Positions 11,577 through 24,553 are shown, numbered from the stretch's first letter. The stretch: 64,000 bases of DNA from Phlebiopsis flavidoalba (GCA_035772785.1 JAOCPU010000005.1:845875-909874); one strand, 5' to 3'. Notes: generated by a model not told the origin, from the letters alone. A program made the numbers and translations.

Positions 11577-13996
11577 CTAGGAGGCAGCCCACTGTACCAC
11601 GACGAGACGGAAATCAGAACGGGACGCCCTTGTCGCCACCATTAAGAGTTGGCGAGCACGAAATATATTTTCTTGCACTAAGAAGGATTCAATCAATGCA
11701 GTGACTACAAATGACCTTCTTGCCAAAAAACCCGGAAGCGCATGCGTGTTATCTAGTTTACGAAGAGTTTTCTCGTTACGTCGCATAATCATCTCATCTA
11801 GGAAGAAATTGAAACGGTCAACATGCATTTCACACGGCAAATAGAGTGGTAATTAGCCAGCCAAACATTTGTCTGCTCTGCGATGGACGAATTGAAATAC
11901 CATCCGCCATCTTCTCTGATCAGAATCAACTTGGGGGTAGCCAGCAGGGTTGCAGTGTGTTTTGACAAAATATGTCAGTCTCACTGTGCTTACTTTTGAA
12001 GTGGAAAACATCCACTGTCAAAGCAACAGAGTTCCACCACGGATCCTGACGGGCCTGTACATGCGCCTTGAGGTTACAATTGTTGTCAAAGAAGACGTGG
12101 TCGGGACGAAAGGTGGTGTGGATGTATGTTCTTTTGATAAACTCCTAGTATAGAAATTTGAATAAGTCCAATAACTAGCTAGTAGCAAGAAATATAGCTC
12201 CTACCGCAACACTGGAAACAGCTTCCGCTCCGTACATCGTTGTGCGTGCAATAATTACACCACAGGGTGCAACAATGATCTGCTCGTTATGTGTACGCTT
12301 GCGACCAACAAAAACTGAGCGCGGAGCTTACGAGTGCGAGGGGCTGCACTTGTTCTTGCAGGAGCCGGCTGAGTTGCCTGACGTAGAGCATTATTGTTGT
12401 CAATTTCATAGATTTCTGGCTCGGCGGAGTCATCCCAATCATTAGAGTCTGCAATGATCTCCAGGTCTCCTGTGGATCCTCCGCCGGTAGTAGACACGCC
12501 TGCCATCCGCGTACGCTGAAGCCGCTCTTGAAGTTGAAAACGGGATTGACCACGAAGAGTGTAAAGTTCTTCGACAGCAATATGAGTGGGATCGATGCAT
12601 ACACGATGTCCTGAGGCTGCGGGCTGGTCACAGCCAATGATGGAGCAAATATTATTCTGCTGTTGATGCGCTGGGCAAAAGCGATCCCCGCTGGCTCGCA
12701 AGTGGCTCCTGCAGTTATGAATTGCGCAACATGGATGCCCAACAGTTACGCCATCCACAACTACACAGGAAGACTTGGCTAGAATAATTTATTAATCTGG
12801 GAATCATTTACATAACCTATCAAAACTAGTTACGCACATGTGATGTGACCTTGGTCATCATGAAACCAGCGTACACATCGATTACAATAATGTGCCAAAG
12901 CTGGTTGCCCATTTCGTTGAATGTGCAAGGTTACGGTTCTGAACAGCGGCGTTGAAGCGGTATTGTTGTTCTCCCGCCATGAGGAAGCCGTAAGATAAAA
13001 CCACGTCTACAACTGTCTTCAAGAAGGCACAACAGTGTAAATCCGTCCCAGACATGCTCAACTCGGAGTGAGCAGTCAAAAGGCCAAGTCTCCCTATCAA
13101 ATGGGGTGTTGGAAAATGGTTCCGCAAGTGTTTCATTGTAAACAGATGCGCAGCCAGTTGCAGAAGTCCTAATATAAAATGAAATCGCTCAGTGATTGGC
13201 TTTACAAACTAGGGTAGAAAATAATAAATACCAGCTTGAGAGCATCAGTTGGATCCATAGGTTGATTACTTGGACATGGATAAACTGATGTTCACCAACT
13301 TGAAGATAGCCATCAGGAACAGTCTGGTAATATTCACGTGTTCCATTCTGCACTGCGTAATCATGATGGTAATTTGTCTTGCATCCTGTAGTATAACATT
13401 TGGCTACTGTGTGTGTAATGTATCAAAAGTTTAAGACTCACTCTCACAAGAAAGATGAACACTCCATGTAGAGAAGAACACCCCGGTCAAGGGTAAATAA
13501 TAACACAGCACGTTGCTGTATTTTCTTCATGGCTGATGTCTTTGTGCAGCCCTCAGTCAGGCAATAGTGACTGGGAGGATAAAGAGAGGGTTGCCGGCTA
13601 AGATACAACTTGTAAGATATATTTCTAGGACTACTAGATAGAAGACGTACTAAAACCCAAGTCCATACCACAGCGCCTAATTTCTGCCTGAGGGTCCGAA
13701 TTGTAAATTGTGCACTATAATCGTCATCCCATACAAAGGCCTTGAGGGCATTCCAGCAGTGCATCACATGTATAGTGTCTAACCCGAGGACACGGGATAG
13801 CAATGCAAGCACAGTAGCGTGCGGTAGATGTAGAGGTGGCGTGGAAGTGGACACAGACGCCGGCTGAGCAATAATGATCTCGTTCTTGCAAGCTGCAGCA
13901 CATGAAGATGAAGTGGTAGACCTGGCGGAGGCCCAGAGAGTCAAGCAGAGCCGGATAGAAGACCAATGTATCAACTACAGCCTGTAACCGGTCCAT
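11577..13996 (-). pseudogene. KDZ-transposase-associated CxC5/CxC6 cysteine-cluster protein, multi-exon, frameshifted
   Basis: Translation is proposed from ATG 13996 (MDRLQAVVDTLVFYPALLDS). A CxC5-like region follows (VLGLDTIHVMHCWNALKAF, about 13720-13800, then LYPPSHYCLTEGCTKTSA near 13560 and TLDRGVL near 13480). The middle (12.88-13.4 kb) is broken by introns. The CxC6-like cluster is clear at 12500-12770: GHPCCAIHNC, DRFCPAHQQQNNICSIIGC, GHRVCIDPTH. After it come RKRTHNEQIIVAPCGVIIAR (about 12240-12305), FRPDHVFFDNNCNLKAHV (about 12060-12110) and RFNFFLDEMIMRRN near 11790, the expected C-terminal order for this family. Frame breaks near 11950 and 11840 and in the CxC5 part stop a full reading. 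The family occurs beside or within Kyakuja-Dileera-Zisupton elements of basidiomycetes; I saw no KDZ catalytic gene or terminal repeats here. Confidence 0.85.
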
Positions 13997-14138
13997 GGTG
14001 GTGCTGAGCATACACTCGTATGCCGTTTTGCGTTTGCCCGACCACAGTTCCAGAGATTCAAACTCCGATCCAAATCCTATCCATTTCAGGTATACTGATG
14101 TCCTAATATCATCACACATCACTATCTAGGCGCCCAAT

Positions 14139-14195
14139 GGCACAGACGGCACAGACGGCACGGAGGCACAGAGGCACAGAGGCACAGAGGCACAG
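14139..14195. repeat. Short tandem repeat, GGCACAGAC x2 then AGGCACAG x4
   Basis: Two 9-bp units are followed by four perfect 8-bp AGGCACAG units at 14164-14195, just upstream of the KDZ-associated gene's start. Confidence 0.85.
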
Positions 14196-14420
14196 AATTC
14201 CCGTTTCCCGGACGCTCTCTCCCAACTTGCTTGCTGACATTGCTCGGATATGCTCACCTTCTTTATAGAACGCCTGGCGTGACGGCCAGTCACAAACTGA
14301 ACCGTCCCCAGATTGGCTCCATAGTAGAGGGTTCACAGGGTCCTTTCCTGTTGGCTGAGACCCCGGATGTAGATCATGGTGAGTTGCTGGTGATGCTACA
14401 TCATCTGTGCGCTCACGGAT

Positions 14421-14921
14421 ATGTCGAACCTGTCAGCGCTCGTCTCAGCAGCCTCACACACTCGCGTGTCTCCATGCGCATCCCTAACCCAGGGGATCAC
14501 AACAAGAGAATCTACCGCTGACCAGATTCCAGCCCACAATACGCAGTGGTCTCCACCATCTCCGCACCCCGAAAGTGGCAAGCAGCCCAAGCCGCCTGTG
14601 CAGCCCGTACATGGCGACCCGCCGCGTGCAGCAACTGTTCTTTCAAGGGCCCCCCGCCGACCCCACTATCCCGTCAACGTAAACCGGGAGACTGGACCTC
14701 AGCTGGTGCTGAGCTACGCCCGGGCTCTTTCAGGCGAGATCAAGTGGTCCGAGTCGAGGGACATGTACATCACATGCGTGGATTTACCGTGCGGAGAGCT
14801 TCGTCACGGCGGGATGCAGGCGCGTCGTTTTCGTTGTTACGCTGCATCTTGCATGCATGGGGTCCGGGCCCGTGCGCTCTCTATATACTGCCGATCCTCA
14901 CCACCGCGAGTCGTCATGTAG
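14421..14921 (+). CDS. Unrecognised open frame, 166 codons
   Basis: A continuous plus-strand frame with a Ser/Pro-rich N-terminus and a later part reading YPVNVNRETGPQLVLSYARAL. It lies between the KDZ-associated gene and FunK1 copy 1. No motif, signal peptide or membrane segment is recognised, and overlapping frames are also open, so it may not be a gene. It could be a remnant exon belonging to either neighbour. Confidence 0.2.
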   Translation: MSNLSALVSAASHTRVSPCASLTQGITTRESTADQIPAHNTQWSPPSPHPESGKQPKPPVQPVHGDPPRAATVLSRAPRRPHYPVNVNRETGPQLVLSYARALSGEIKWSESRDMYITCVDLPCGELRHGGMQARRFRCYAASCMHGVRARALSIYCRSSPPRVVM

Positions 14922-15100
14922 ACCAGTCAATCCGACCGTCGCTGAGACCAAGCCGCAGACGATGCGATTGAATGCGATGAGCCTCTGACGACGGTCTTCT
15001 GCATTGTCGGTGTTAATTCCCCTGTCCTCAAAGTGGGCTGAACGTTCATTTCAGCGGGAGCATAATCCAAATGGTATCGAATTGATGCGTGGCCAGGGGA

Positions 15101-15170
15101 GATTGGATCACAGATTCCCTCGTGATCACGCTCCATGGACCGCATTAGGAAGGCAAGTTCGACTTACCTC
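15101..15170 (+). promoter_or_regulatory. Conserved upstream box of FunK1 copy 1
   Basis: GATTGGATCACAGATT...CGTGATCACG followed by CCGCATTAGGAAGGCAAGTTCGACTTACC. The same two-part arrangement precedes all seven FunK1 copies, about 135 bp before the proposed start here. Confidence 0.6.
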
Positions 15171-15305
15171 CTTCTTTCATCCCTGTCGGTCACCCGTACC
15201 TCGTTCGCCGCGTCTCTGCACTCTCCACCTTTTCCATTGCAACATCAACCTCCGGTTTTCACATACGTGGTCATGAGCGCACCTAATCCCCAACAATCAT
15301 CATCA

Positions 15306-18278
15306 TGGCACCCGCTCAGAGTACGTTCGCGAGTAATACTCTCGCCATCCCTGCACGTCTCTAACACTAATTCGCTTGTGCAAAAGATTCGCAGAATGGT
15401 TGCTAGTCTTCCAGGGAATGTTGAATTTCCGGCTACACGCGAGAACATGGCTACTGGACCCAATGAGCACGTCCCCCAGCTCCCTGTTCGAGTTCTTCCT
15501 AGGCCAAAGGGGTATCCTCCCGCCGCCACCGTCAGACGACAAGAACTATCTCACAAAGGTCCTCGAGAGGCTGACGAAGAAGAAAATTCTATGCTCTCCA
15601 TCTCCTAAAGACAAATCGCAGAAAATGGATCGGCAGTTCTTGCGCTGGAAATGGTTCATCGAAGACGACCGTCCAAAAACATCAGCAGGTCAGAGAACAT
15701 TGTGTTCAAAGATGTCGAGAAAATTGTCGACGCGGTCAGAGAAGCATTTGGTCGGCAAGGGAAACTTACGCTCGAATTCAAGTGCAACCCGAACATGAAC
15801 CCCACCTCACACGCACGCACCGACAAGACTAGGCCTGATTGCTACGCCCTGCTAAACGCTGAACGGTGTGGGGTCGGGTGCCGTCGGCCCATGTCGACGA
15901 GAATAGTGGGCCGGAACTGGATCAATATTGGTGTCCCAGGCGAGTTTCGGAAGGATGGAAAACGGATCGTGTCCAGGTGAGTTCGCAGCACCAATACCCT
16001 CGCACCTGTAGTGATATGGGGCCATGGCCTACCTATAGAACTGGACTCAAATCTTGTGGTCAATCAACTCCCTCATGCAAGAGGATCCTCGGAGGCGATT
16101 CGTCTTTGCGTTCACGATCGAGGATACCATAATGCGAATCTGGTTCGCGAGCCGTCTCACGTTCTCGTTTCACTTCCGTTTGACTTCAACAAGGTGAGTA
16201 TCTTCTGTTGTCGCACACACCTCGCTTATGACGTACGTGTAGCAATACTGGCATATGGTCGACTTTTCCTTCGAGTGATGTACGCGGAAGAACATCAGAC
16301 TTGGGTGGGATACAACCATGGAGCGGGTCCCCGGAGAAGGGCTCACTGGACTTTTCAGTACAAGATCAGATGTGGCGACACTATATACAAGACGACGCGT
16401 ATCATCTCGGACTTTGGAGCACAGACTTCTCCGTGGTTCGAGGGACTCGTGTGTGGTAAGTACGTAAGCTCGAGGAAGGCGACAAAGGAGGATCCGCAGC
16501 CTCTTGTACTCAAGGACGCGTGGGTTGATGCGAGTCGAAAGCGCGAAAGCCGACATTCTGCAAGAGATTTGCAAGGGCTGCCGAGGAAAAAATGGCCTCC
16601 AGGAAGGTTTTGAGCGACATTCCATGCGCATCAGGGCAGCCGGTGATGTTTACATCGGCGAAGTTCCCAAGCGCGATCATACCCATCGACTCATTCTTAA
16701 ACCGTTGCTGCAGGTTGTAAAGACACGAGCAGACCGACGGGCAAGGATCAAGAGTGAAGGGAAAGAACATAGCCGCTTCTTGGCAAGGACGGTCTACGTG
16801 GTTCGGACGGGAGAAATATAGATCCTGTTGAGCGAATCTTGCAACACGGGCCGAAAGTTTCACTATCGAATTGTGTTCGAGGAAGTCGGCCGCACAATAA
16901 GTCAAATCGACACTCTCTCGGGTGCTTTCAGTGCATTATCTGATGCAGTGAGAGGTAGGAGGCGTGGTGTTTTTGCTCTAGGGCTCAATATACTCATCTT
17001 CGGCGTAATCTTCTAGGCCTACAGATCCTTCACAAATGTGGCTGGGTCCATCGTGACATTAGCCCAGGCAACATTCTGGTAGTGAACGGTGTAGGAAAGC
17101 TATCGGATTTTTGAATATGCCAAGCATGTCGACGACGTGGAGATCCACGAGCATCGTACGGTATGCAACCTCTGATCTCGAATTAAACTCAGGACCTGAA
17201 GCTGACCTTCAAGGGATGGACCGCAGGGAACTCCCGGCTTCATTGCTGTCGAGGTCGAGGGACAAAATTATATCTTTACGCCAAAACCTCATCGGCAACG
17301 CCGTGATTTGACGATGAAGACCCGAAGCCTTCCCAGCAAAAAGCTGAGGAGAAAGATCGAGACGGAGATTCTGCTGCGGCGCCGCCAGCAGCAACAGCTA
17401 CGCCTCGTCTGTGGACGACGATCCGGGCTCAGCCGAGATTTCCTCGCCATCTAGCTTTCTTCTACGTCCGCCTTGCACATCTATTACACCATCTTTCACT
17501 CCACTAAACCCACCAGATCCGTCGCTCCTACCCTCACCATACGATCCTAAACACTTCAGATATAATCCTTTTGGCACGATCTGGAGAGTCCATAACGTGG
17601 GTCAATGGCTGGCTCTTAGTCTGCTCCAAGTTCCGGAGATCAGGGTCCGGGATGTCGGTCAAGAGTTGGGGCTACTCATCTCCGGAACCATAAGGTCGCC
17701 GCATCCTCCTGTTCGATGACGAAGCGCACCGTTCCCTATCAATGATTTCCGGAACTATATTCATCGACACCTTCAAGAACGTTCTTCCGCAGATATACAT
17801 TATAGCTGATAACCTGGACTTGCTCCGGGAGCATCTCTACGATCAATACCTGGAGGCGAGCAAGGTCCGTCATAGCATGGGGAAGCAGCCTCCGTTCTCG
17901 ACCATAGCTGGGGGGGGTCTCCACGACGAGATGATCAAGATGCTGGATGACACTGCGCGGAAGCTCCGGAAGACAAAAAAGGACTTGAAGATCCGCGTTG
18001 AGTCTCGTAATCAGGACGAAGGGGACACAGACCGGGCTGGAAAGGCGGCGGACCCGTCAACTGGGGCACAAACGCGGGGCCCGGCGGGGACTGCGTCTGC
18101 CAGGCGTCCTTCTGAATATGCGCAAGCGGAGCCTACACGCCGTAAACGGCAGAAGACGAATGACGGGAAAGCAATCTTGCTCCGATACTCGACTCGTGCG
18201 ACTCCTCAGGCACCTCCAGAGCTACCGATATCCGGACCCTCTCGTATGACGCCATCGCGAACTGAACAGTTGATGTAG
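15306..18278 (+). pseudogene. FunK1 fungal-type protein kinase, copy 1 (decayed)
   Basis: The start MAPAQSTFASNTLAI is placed at ATG 15306, where copies 3-7 also begin relative to the box. The N-terminal FunK1 part follows in shifting frames: EFFLGQRGILPP (about 15495), KIVDAVREAFGRQGKLTLEF (about 15720-15780), NWINIGVPGEF (about 15915) and LVSLPFDFNK just before a GTGAGT donor at 16195. VLKDAWVDASRKRE is near 16510. The kinase core shows HYRIVFEEVGRTI (16860), an intron, then WVHRDISPGN (HRD at 17049) and GKLSDF instead of LSDLEYA. The C-terminal part (17742-18278) reads KQPPFSTIAGGGLHDEM and ends SRTEQLM. Multiple frameshifts make it non-coding as given. FunK1 is a fungus-specific protein kinase-like family of unknown substrates. 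Confidence 0.85.
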
Positions 18279-18913
18279 GATGGGGAGGGCCATTGGATGG
18301 TGTCTCGCTGCTTGCTAAGGTTTGCTCTGGTTTTGCCTTTGTACTTCTCTCGTTACTGTAATGTTCTCCAAATGTAAGAATGTCCCAACCCATATCACGA
18401 TGTGCACCGCATATATATTTGCAAGTGGAGCTGTTTGTCCTTAGACTTGCTGCATTCAGCAGGCTACATTGGAACTCAATCATCCGAGTATCACTCATAT
18501 TGAGCGCGAGTCATCCACAGCGTAACAACGTACTCTGCGCTGTACGACACCTCCGGTCTAATGACCAAATGACATCATACATGCGAAAGATTCAACACAA
18601 TCGTATATTCACCCGCGCTTTCGTTTGAAAGAAGCCCTTCGCAGCAATTGCGCATGCCTTGGTGTCGCACACCGAGGAGATCCTTCAGCGAGAATTGAAG
18701 CAAAATATCCATCCACACGAAGTCAACATGAAGTAGGGACTTCAAGTTTCTAGGGATCGGTAACGGAAAGTCAGGTCTTGCCTCAGAAAACCCTCGAAAG
18801 TGACCGCTTGATCAAGATGCAAATTCTGAAGCCCTCTTTCTTTTATTCATATCATGAAAGTATTTTTTGCTGGGTGCAAATGAGTTAGAGAGCCACCTCA
18901 GACGAGGTGTACA

Positions 18914-18985
18914 GTGATGCAATCACAGATCACCTCCGTGAATGTTTGGCCTCGTCCGCCATTTGGTTAGTCAAGTTCATCTTGC
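18914..18985 (+). promoter_or_regulatory. Conserved upstream box of FunK1 copy 2
   Basis: GTGATGCAATCACAGATCACC, then CCATTTGGTTAGTCAAGTTCATCTTGCC-like text; a divergent member of the same family. Confidence 0.5.
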
Positions 18986-19169
18986 CTTCTCCCCTCTCAC
19001 TTACCTGTACCGCACATTCCTACCGTCAACAAATCCACTCTGTCTGTGTTCGTTCACAATTCCCCCTTCTTCCATGAAGTAGCTGACGTTGAGTGTCCTG
19101 AAAAATAGACATGCCTCATTCGATCATATAGCGCGTCCAAATCCGGGTCATCGCGCGACATTGCCCAGG

Positions 19170-21460
19170 ATGCAGAAAAGAACAAACCCTTACCGTTTAC
19201 CCCTGCGACTATGCGGCCATGATAATCCCTCAACTCCCAACACAATTCTTCCTTGGTCAGAATGGTATTCTTCCGATTCTTGCACCGGACAGCAACGTCG
19301 ACGACGTGGTCAAAGCCCTGAAACGCAAGAAAAGTGCTACGGTCGGTCAAAATACACGGCTCGCCGTCATGGCAGTGGCAAGGCTTCCTCAAGAATCCAG
19401 AGGACTATCACGACAGTAAAGAGCACGAAATTTACAGAAATATCGAGTACATTACAGATGCTATCCGGCAGTCGTCTAACGCAGGGAAACCACCTACGTT
19501 GAACTTCAAGTGCAACTCAGAAATGGTTCCTGTGTCGACCAAGATGGAAAATACGACTCACAAGTGCAATCCAGACCTGATGTTTGACTATGGCATCCTA
19601 CACTCGGAAGGAATGGAGTTCTCCAACGCGAATTCCGAAAGAAGATGATCGTACATGCTTCTATCCATTCATCGGTGCTGTGGCCGAATTCCAACAGTTT
19701 CCTATAGGGTTTACTCTTATGACCATGAGTCGGATGTGAGTCTATCATACCCAAACTTTCATCGCACCCTCTCACAGCTCTGTATGTTCGATAGAACGGG
19801 GTGAGCTTGCTAATGGCTATGTTTCGCGTGATGGCAAGAGATCCGCGATGAGACGATTCATTTATGGTGTTTCACAATCGATGGCCTAATGATGAGAATT
19901 TGGTTTGGGCAAACCGGTCCAATGCCATTGGTCTCGTTGCCATTCGACTTTAATAAGGTTAGTGGCCGTACTACCTATGACCTCGGTCGTCTCTGACTTC
20001 TATCCTTGAATAAACCCAGGAATACAAATACACAGTCGAAACCTTCCTACGATTGATGTATGCCGATGAAGAACAGCTCGGGTTGGATCCTACAATGGAA
20101 AGGCTCCCTCGAGAGGGCAACACTGGACCGTTCCCAATATAAGATCAAATGCGCCGATTCCGTCTTCAAGACAGTCCGTATGATATCGAACGGCAACGAA
20201 AAATTTCTCCTGGGACGTAACAGCTCGTGTCTGGGAGGTTCGTGAGCTTGTGGGAATGCGGCAAGGAGGACCCGAAGCCACTCGTGTGCTCAAGGACTCG
20301 TGGGAGGACTCGAACCACCTAACGTGAAGCCGACTATTTGGTACGCGATCCGCAAGGCCGCCCCGAGCGGACGGGAAATCTCGCAGACTTTGAACGGCAC
20401 GTAGTGCAGATCAGGAAGTCCGGCGACGTGTAACGTCGGCGGGGGATCCCTCTTGGACGATACGAGCATTTTGATCACGGGTGGAGAGACTCGGGATCTT
20501 TACAACTTGAAAATGAGTTTCAAGACCCCCAGGTCAAACACGTGCTTCACTCCACGGTTCACAGTGTGGGGTGTTCATGGGGACAGTAGGCCTGCTGACT
20601 GAACCCATCGACAAGCTGTTGCAAGGTTCGTGGTGAAGAGTCCATCACCGCGTTGGTATACTCAGACCTAGGGCCACTAACGTCCACGGGAGGAGACCGG
20701 CACTCCTTACTCGAGTACACTATAACGGCCTTATCGGGCGCCGGTGAAAGGTAAGGCAATAGATCCGCATAGACTCATGTCGACGAATCTTACAACATAA
20801 TGCAGGTCTGCGCGTTACTGACACGAATGGCCTGCTGGATCCATTGCGGACACTTCGAGAGTGATAACATTCTCGTAGTCGACACGCGTGTGGGCAAGCT
20901 GGATTGAGCACCTCAGATGACGCACGACCTATTGCTCACACGTCCTTTTTTTCCAGGATGCGGATAACCCTTGGCGGAATCCTACGGATATACGACGAGC
21001 ATGTCGAGACCGATACAAAGGTAATGTGTGCGATTTAATTGACGTCGTTTGTGCTGCCCTCTAAAAAGTAACGTCATGCGCGTTGAATACACAACAGGGT
21101 TCATAAACACTTCGTATCCGGTAGAGGTGAATTCGTCGGTTCGTATCATTCCCAAGCCTGCAACAAGCCTGGTGAAGACAACAGAGGACCAATCCACACA
21201 AAGCAGCTGCATTTCGTCCCTGAGCACGGGGGATGACGAATACGAACCTCTGGAGAGCATCCAAGTCCAGAGACTCGATCTCACCTCCGCCGGTATCGTA
21301 CTGAGATGACCTGGTAGAGAAGAAAGGAGGCCCTCCCATCTAGGTCATGATACCCCCCCTATTTTAATCAACCACTGGCAAATTACCGGCAGAATCCCTT
21401 GCACGACCTGGAGTCCGGCCCTGGTGGACAGGATGCATGGTTTGGTGGTCGGCTGTGGGA
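19170..21460 (+). pseudogene. FunK1 fungal-type protein kinase, copy 2 (most decayed)
   Basis: Recognisable blocks in family order are PTQFFLGQNGILPIL (about 19235), IYRNIEYITDAIRQSS (about 19435), LPFDFNK (about 19940, next to a GTTAGT donor), and EYKYTVETFLRLMYADEEQLG (20020-20085) with FQYKIKCADSVFKTVRMIS (to about 20190). At about 20810-20905 the catalytic-loop region can still be aligned at base level, but the codons for HRD now read HCG. A final NPLHDLES fragment is near 21385-21410. Of the seven copies this one has diverged most, so it is probably the oldest. Confidence 0.75.
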
Positions 21461-23620
21461 AGGGGCGTATTGGGATAATAAACCGGCGGTTTCAAATGGT
21501 CTCTCAAACCAAGAAAAGGGCGCGAATGAGGGTCGTTAACACTCGCCTCCGGAAAGGCTGCGTCGAAAAATATTGGTGGAGAAAGGGGCGATTGTTTTGT
21601 CCAGAATGATCAAAGGTGATGTCATTTGGTAGAGAGTAGCCCCATTCGCGGGGGGGCCGATGTCATCGAAGGTGGGGCCTCTTGGCGAACCCCATTCTTG
21701 CCATGGACCTCAGTCAGGTCACTAAACGAACAAAAGGAAAGTTCTACGTCCCCGTGACCTCGTCAGCGCAATACCTGATTACCTAACGCAAGAACGCACC
21801 GATGTACCAGGCGGACGTGTAATCCTTTCGGTTTGGTTGACCATGTACCCAGGGTCATGCACGTCTAAGTTCTGCACAACATGCTGGACCAATGTTGTGC
21901 GAGCGCCATGCGCACGAGACACTCCTGGGACTTTGTTTTGTATGGATTGATCTAGTGGCCTGTAATGTCGTGGTGAGGAGAATCGGATCTCACAAAGCGA
22001 AGAGCGAGGACGGCAGCCATGAGACGAAGGACGGTGAAGACGAGGGGCAGAAGACAGCAGGACTTAGGGATACAAGGACGGGGGCGAGGGACCAACGCAG
22101 AAAATGGTTGAGGATGATGGTGTTGCGGGCTGATGGTGAGGATGATGCGTGCAGGGCAGATGGCGCTCTGGTTCAAGGCGACGGCACCAGGCAATGACGC
22201 AGGCGGAACGCACCATCGTAGGCGATAGTCGCAGGGTGATGTGGTCTAGGCTGACGGTCCAGGTGGCGATCCATATGTCGAGACAGGATGTCTTGAGGCA
22301 CATCCTTTTTTTTTGCTGCCAGATGCCGATGTAGTGAGATGTCGATACAGACCCGGGCAGATGTCGGTGCAGATGAAGTCGAACCCAAGAAGGATGGGCA
22401 AGTTCGACCTCGCCAACGTGGCAGAACGACGATGAGAGAGACCACGAAGATGAAGACGATCCCTCCCCCCTCGAGAACGTAGCCTCTGGCTCGTAAACAC
22501 CGTCGGAAATCAGCACCCAGCCAATCGTCCTGCTGGAAGAAGCTGCCACAAGAGCAAAGCGGTTGCGCGACGCCGTTGAAGCCCGGGCCTATCGCCAACG
22601 GTAAACGACGAAAGACTAGCCAAGGACCCGCGAGCTCTTCTACTCCCGTCGAAAGACCCACAACATCTCGTAAAACTCGGTCACAAACCGCCAAAGAGCG
22701 CAAGGCCACATAGCTTTGGTACAGCTGAGGGCAATGACATATTACGTCTGTAGAAGCAATGGGTGTCAGCGAGGCTTGGGCGTGCATCATGAATGAGCTT
22801 ACCTTAGGGATCGTGCCACGGCAGTGCTGCAGGATAAGAGTAGCATCGAGTAGGGATGAAGGGATAGTTGAAGATCAAATCATGTGTTATTCATGGTATC
22901 AAGAAATACAATGGTGTCCCAGTAAATTCGTACGAAGCTCTAGGATTGAATATTGAGGACTGAGTCTCCAAAACCACGTAGTTGACTCTCTGAGGATAAT
23001 CGAGTCATTCCGCTCCAGCTGATCATCTATCCGTGAAATGCTTTTACGACGTACCACAGAGACTATGACGACTGTGAACATGAGAGCCTGCCCATCATAC
23101 GGATGCTAGTTTTCTTCGGCCATCTTGCCCGCACGGATGTGAGTAGTCTGAGGTACTCGGCTCTTCGCCATGCCTTGGAGTCAGCTAGGAATCGGGAGTC
23201 ATTTTTTTTTTTTTGTTTACAAGCGCGAGGACACAAAAGAATTTCACCAAGCCGCATTGCCGTGAATAGCGCGCCACATAGAGTTTCCCGAGGCTGTTCC
23301 AGTTGAGGATTGGCCGGCAACTATGCGCAGGACCTGGAGTAAATGCCCTTCAGTCCAAGAATCCTGGTTTAAAGACATTGCATCGTGGCTGCCATGTATG
23401 CGATATGATGGTTGTGGAGGTGGTCTGCAAACGTATCAAATTGAAGGAGAGTAAATTCATGTGGCCCTCACACATCGTACCCCACACCACGGAAAGATGA
23501 AGAGGCGATTGGATTTTGAGAACCAAATGCGCTAGTTATTTCCAAACTCACCACGGTTGAGCGCTGCCTCTGTCACAAAACCAAATGCGTACGGACACAT
23601 GGTCGTCCATTCAAAGCAAC
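21461..23620. other. No confident gene; one possible exon near 23.28 kb
   Basis: Overlapping frames on both strands at 21.9-22.8 kb look compositional. At about 23280-23451 the plus strand reads FPEAVPVEDWPATMRRTWSK and continues through a Cys/Trp-containing segment to a TAA. It looks protein-like, but I cannot name it. Confidence 0.3.
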
Positions 23621-23824
23621 CGCCCGTACCTCTTTACCCCACCGAGCCCGCTCTCCCTCTCCCACCCCCGCCCTCCGCTTTCCTTCTACCGCCACTCGTC
23701 CCTCAGCGCCTCGCGTTGACCCACTCTAGTCCTGCTGAGCGACCGCTAAGGCGCCCACACCTTTTTTCGTGTCCTGTTCCCCCTTTTGCTGCCACCCCTC
23801 CAGCCCACACGTCCCCCTCCTAAC

Positions 23825-23906
23825 ACAGACTCCTCTTTCCCCTCCCTTTTTTTTTCTCTTTCTTCCCCCCCCTCCTCTCCCCTCCCGTCCCCCTCCCTTC
23901 CGTCAC
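23825..23906. repeat. Almost pure polypyrimidine tract
   Basis: The plus strand is nearly all C and T for about 80 bases, inside a broader pyrimidine-rich stretch from about 23625 to 23935. The open frames reported by composition here (Pro/Ser/Leu/Phe-rich) are not credible proteins. It could serve as a CT-rich fungal promoter element or a triplex-forming tract. Confidence 0.7.
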
Positions 23907-24553
23907 TACGAACGACCCGTTCTCCCCTTCTTCTCTACATATTCTTTTTCGAACCGAAGTGGCCATAGGAATTAGCAGGTTAATTGGCGTGTGGCGGACA
24001 GTTGTTATCAGCACGAGGGCCAGGTCCAGGAAGGTCTCTGCACGAAGAATGTGTGGGGGTCGCGTAAGTTCAGCCGCAACAAGCCGCGCCAGCGCGAATG
24101 GATTGTGAGACGCGTGAGGTCACACTCACGCGTCACACGTCCGACCACGTAGCGGAGAATGTGTGGCCGCCGTCGTGTTTGACGACCCACATTGTCCTTT
24201 CGCCCCTTTTTCGCGCCCCACCTCCCACTCGCGAAACGCCGACGCCCCAACGGTGCTCGATGAAAGCGCGACGATTTCATCCGACACGCCTACCACGGTC
24301 ATCAGCACTTAGTGGGCGGCCGCGCCCGCGATATGGTTTCATAACGCCGATGATGATGGACCACGGCCGTACCGAGCAGGGTCCTGGGAGCTGTATGCTG
24401 TTAACCAAGTAACTTCGCCTTCAGCTTCCCAAACAAATCTTTGACGGGAACACGCATGAGAAGGCTATGTACTTGCAAAGCTCCATGTCATAAAAGGCCT
24501 CCTCCTCAGGTCCGTCTCTTCTTGTCTTAGAGTCCCCCGCACCCCCCCCCCAT

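Noticed and set aside
14546..14971. Second open frame overlapping 14421-14921
   Set aside because: The two frames cannot both code, and neither has family support; only one was listed, at low confidence.
23557..23975. Pro/Ser/Leu/Phe-rich frames resembling a signal or membrane peptide
   Set aside because: They arise from the polypyrimidine tract.
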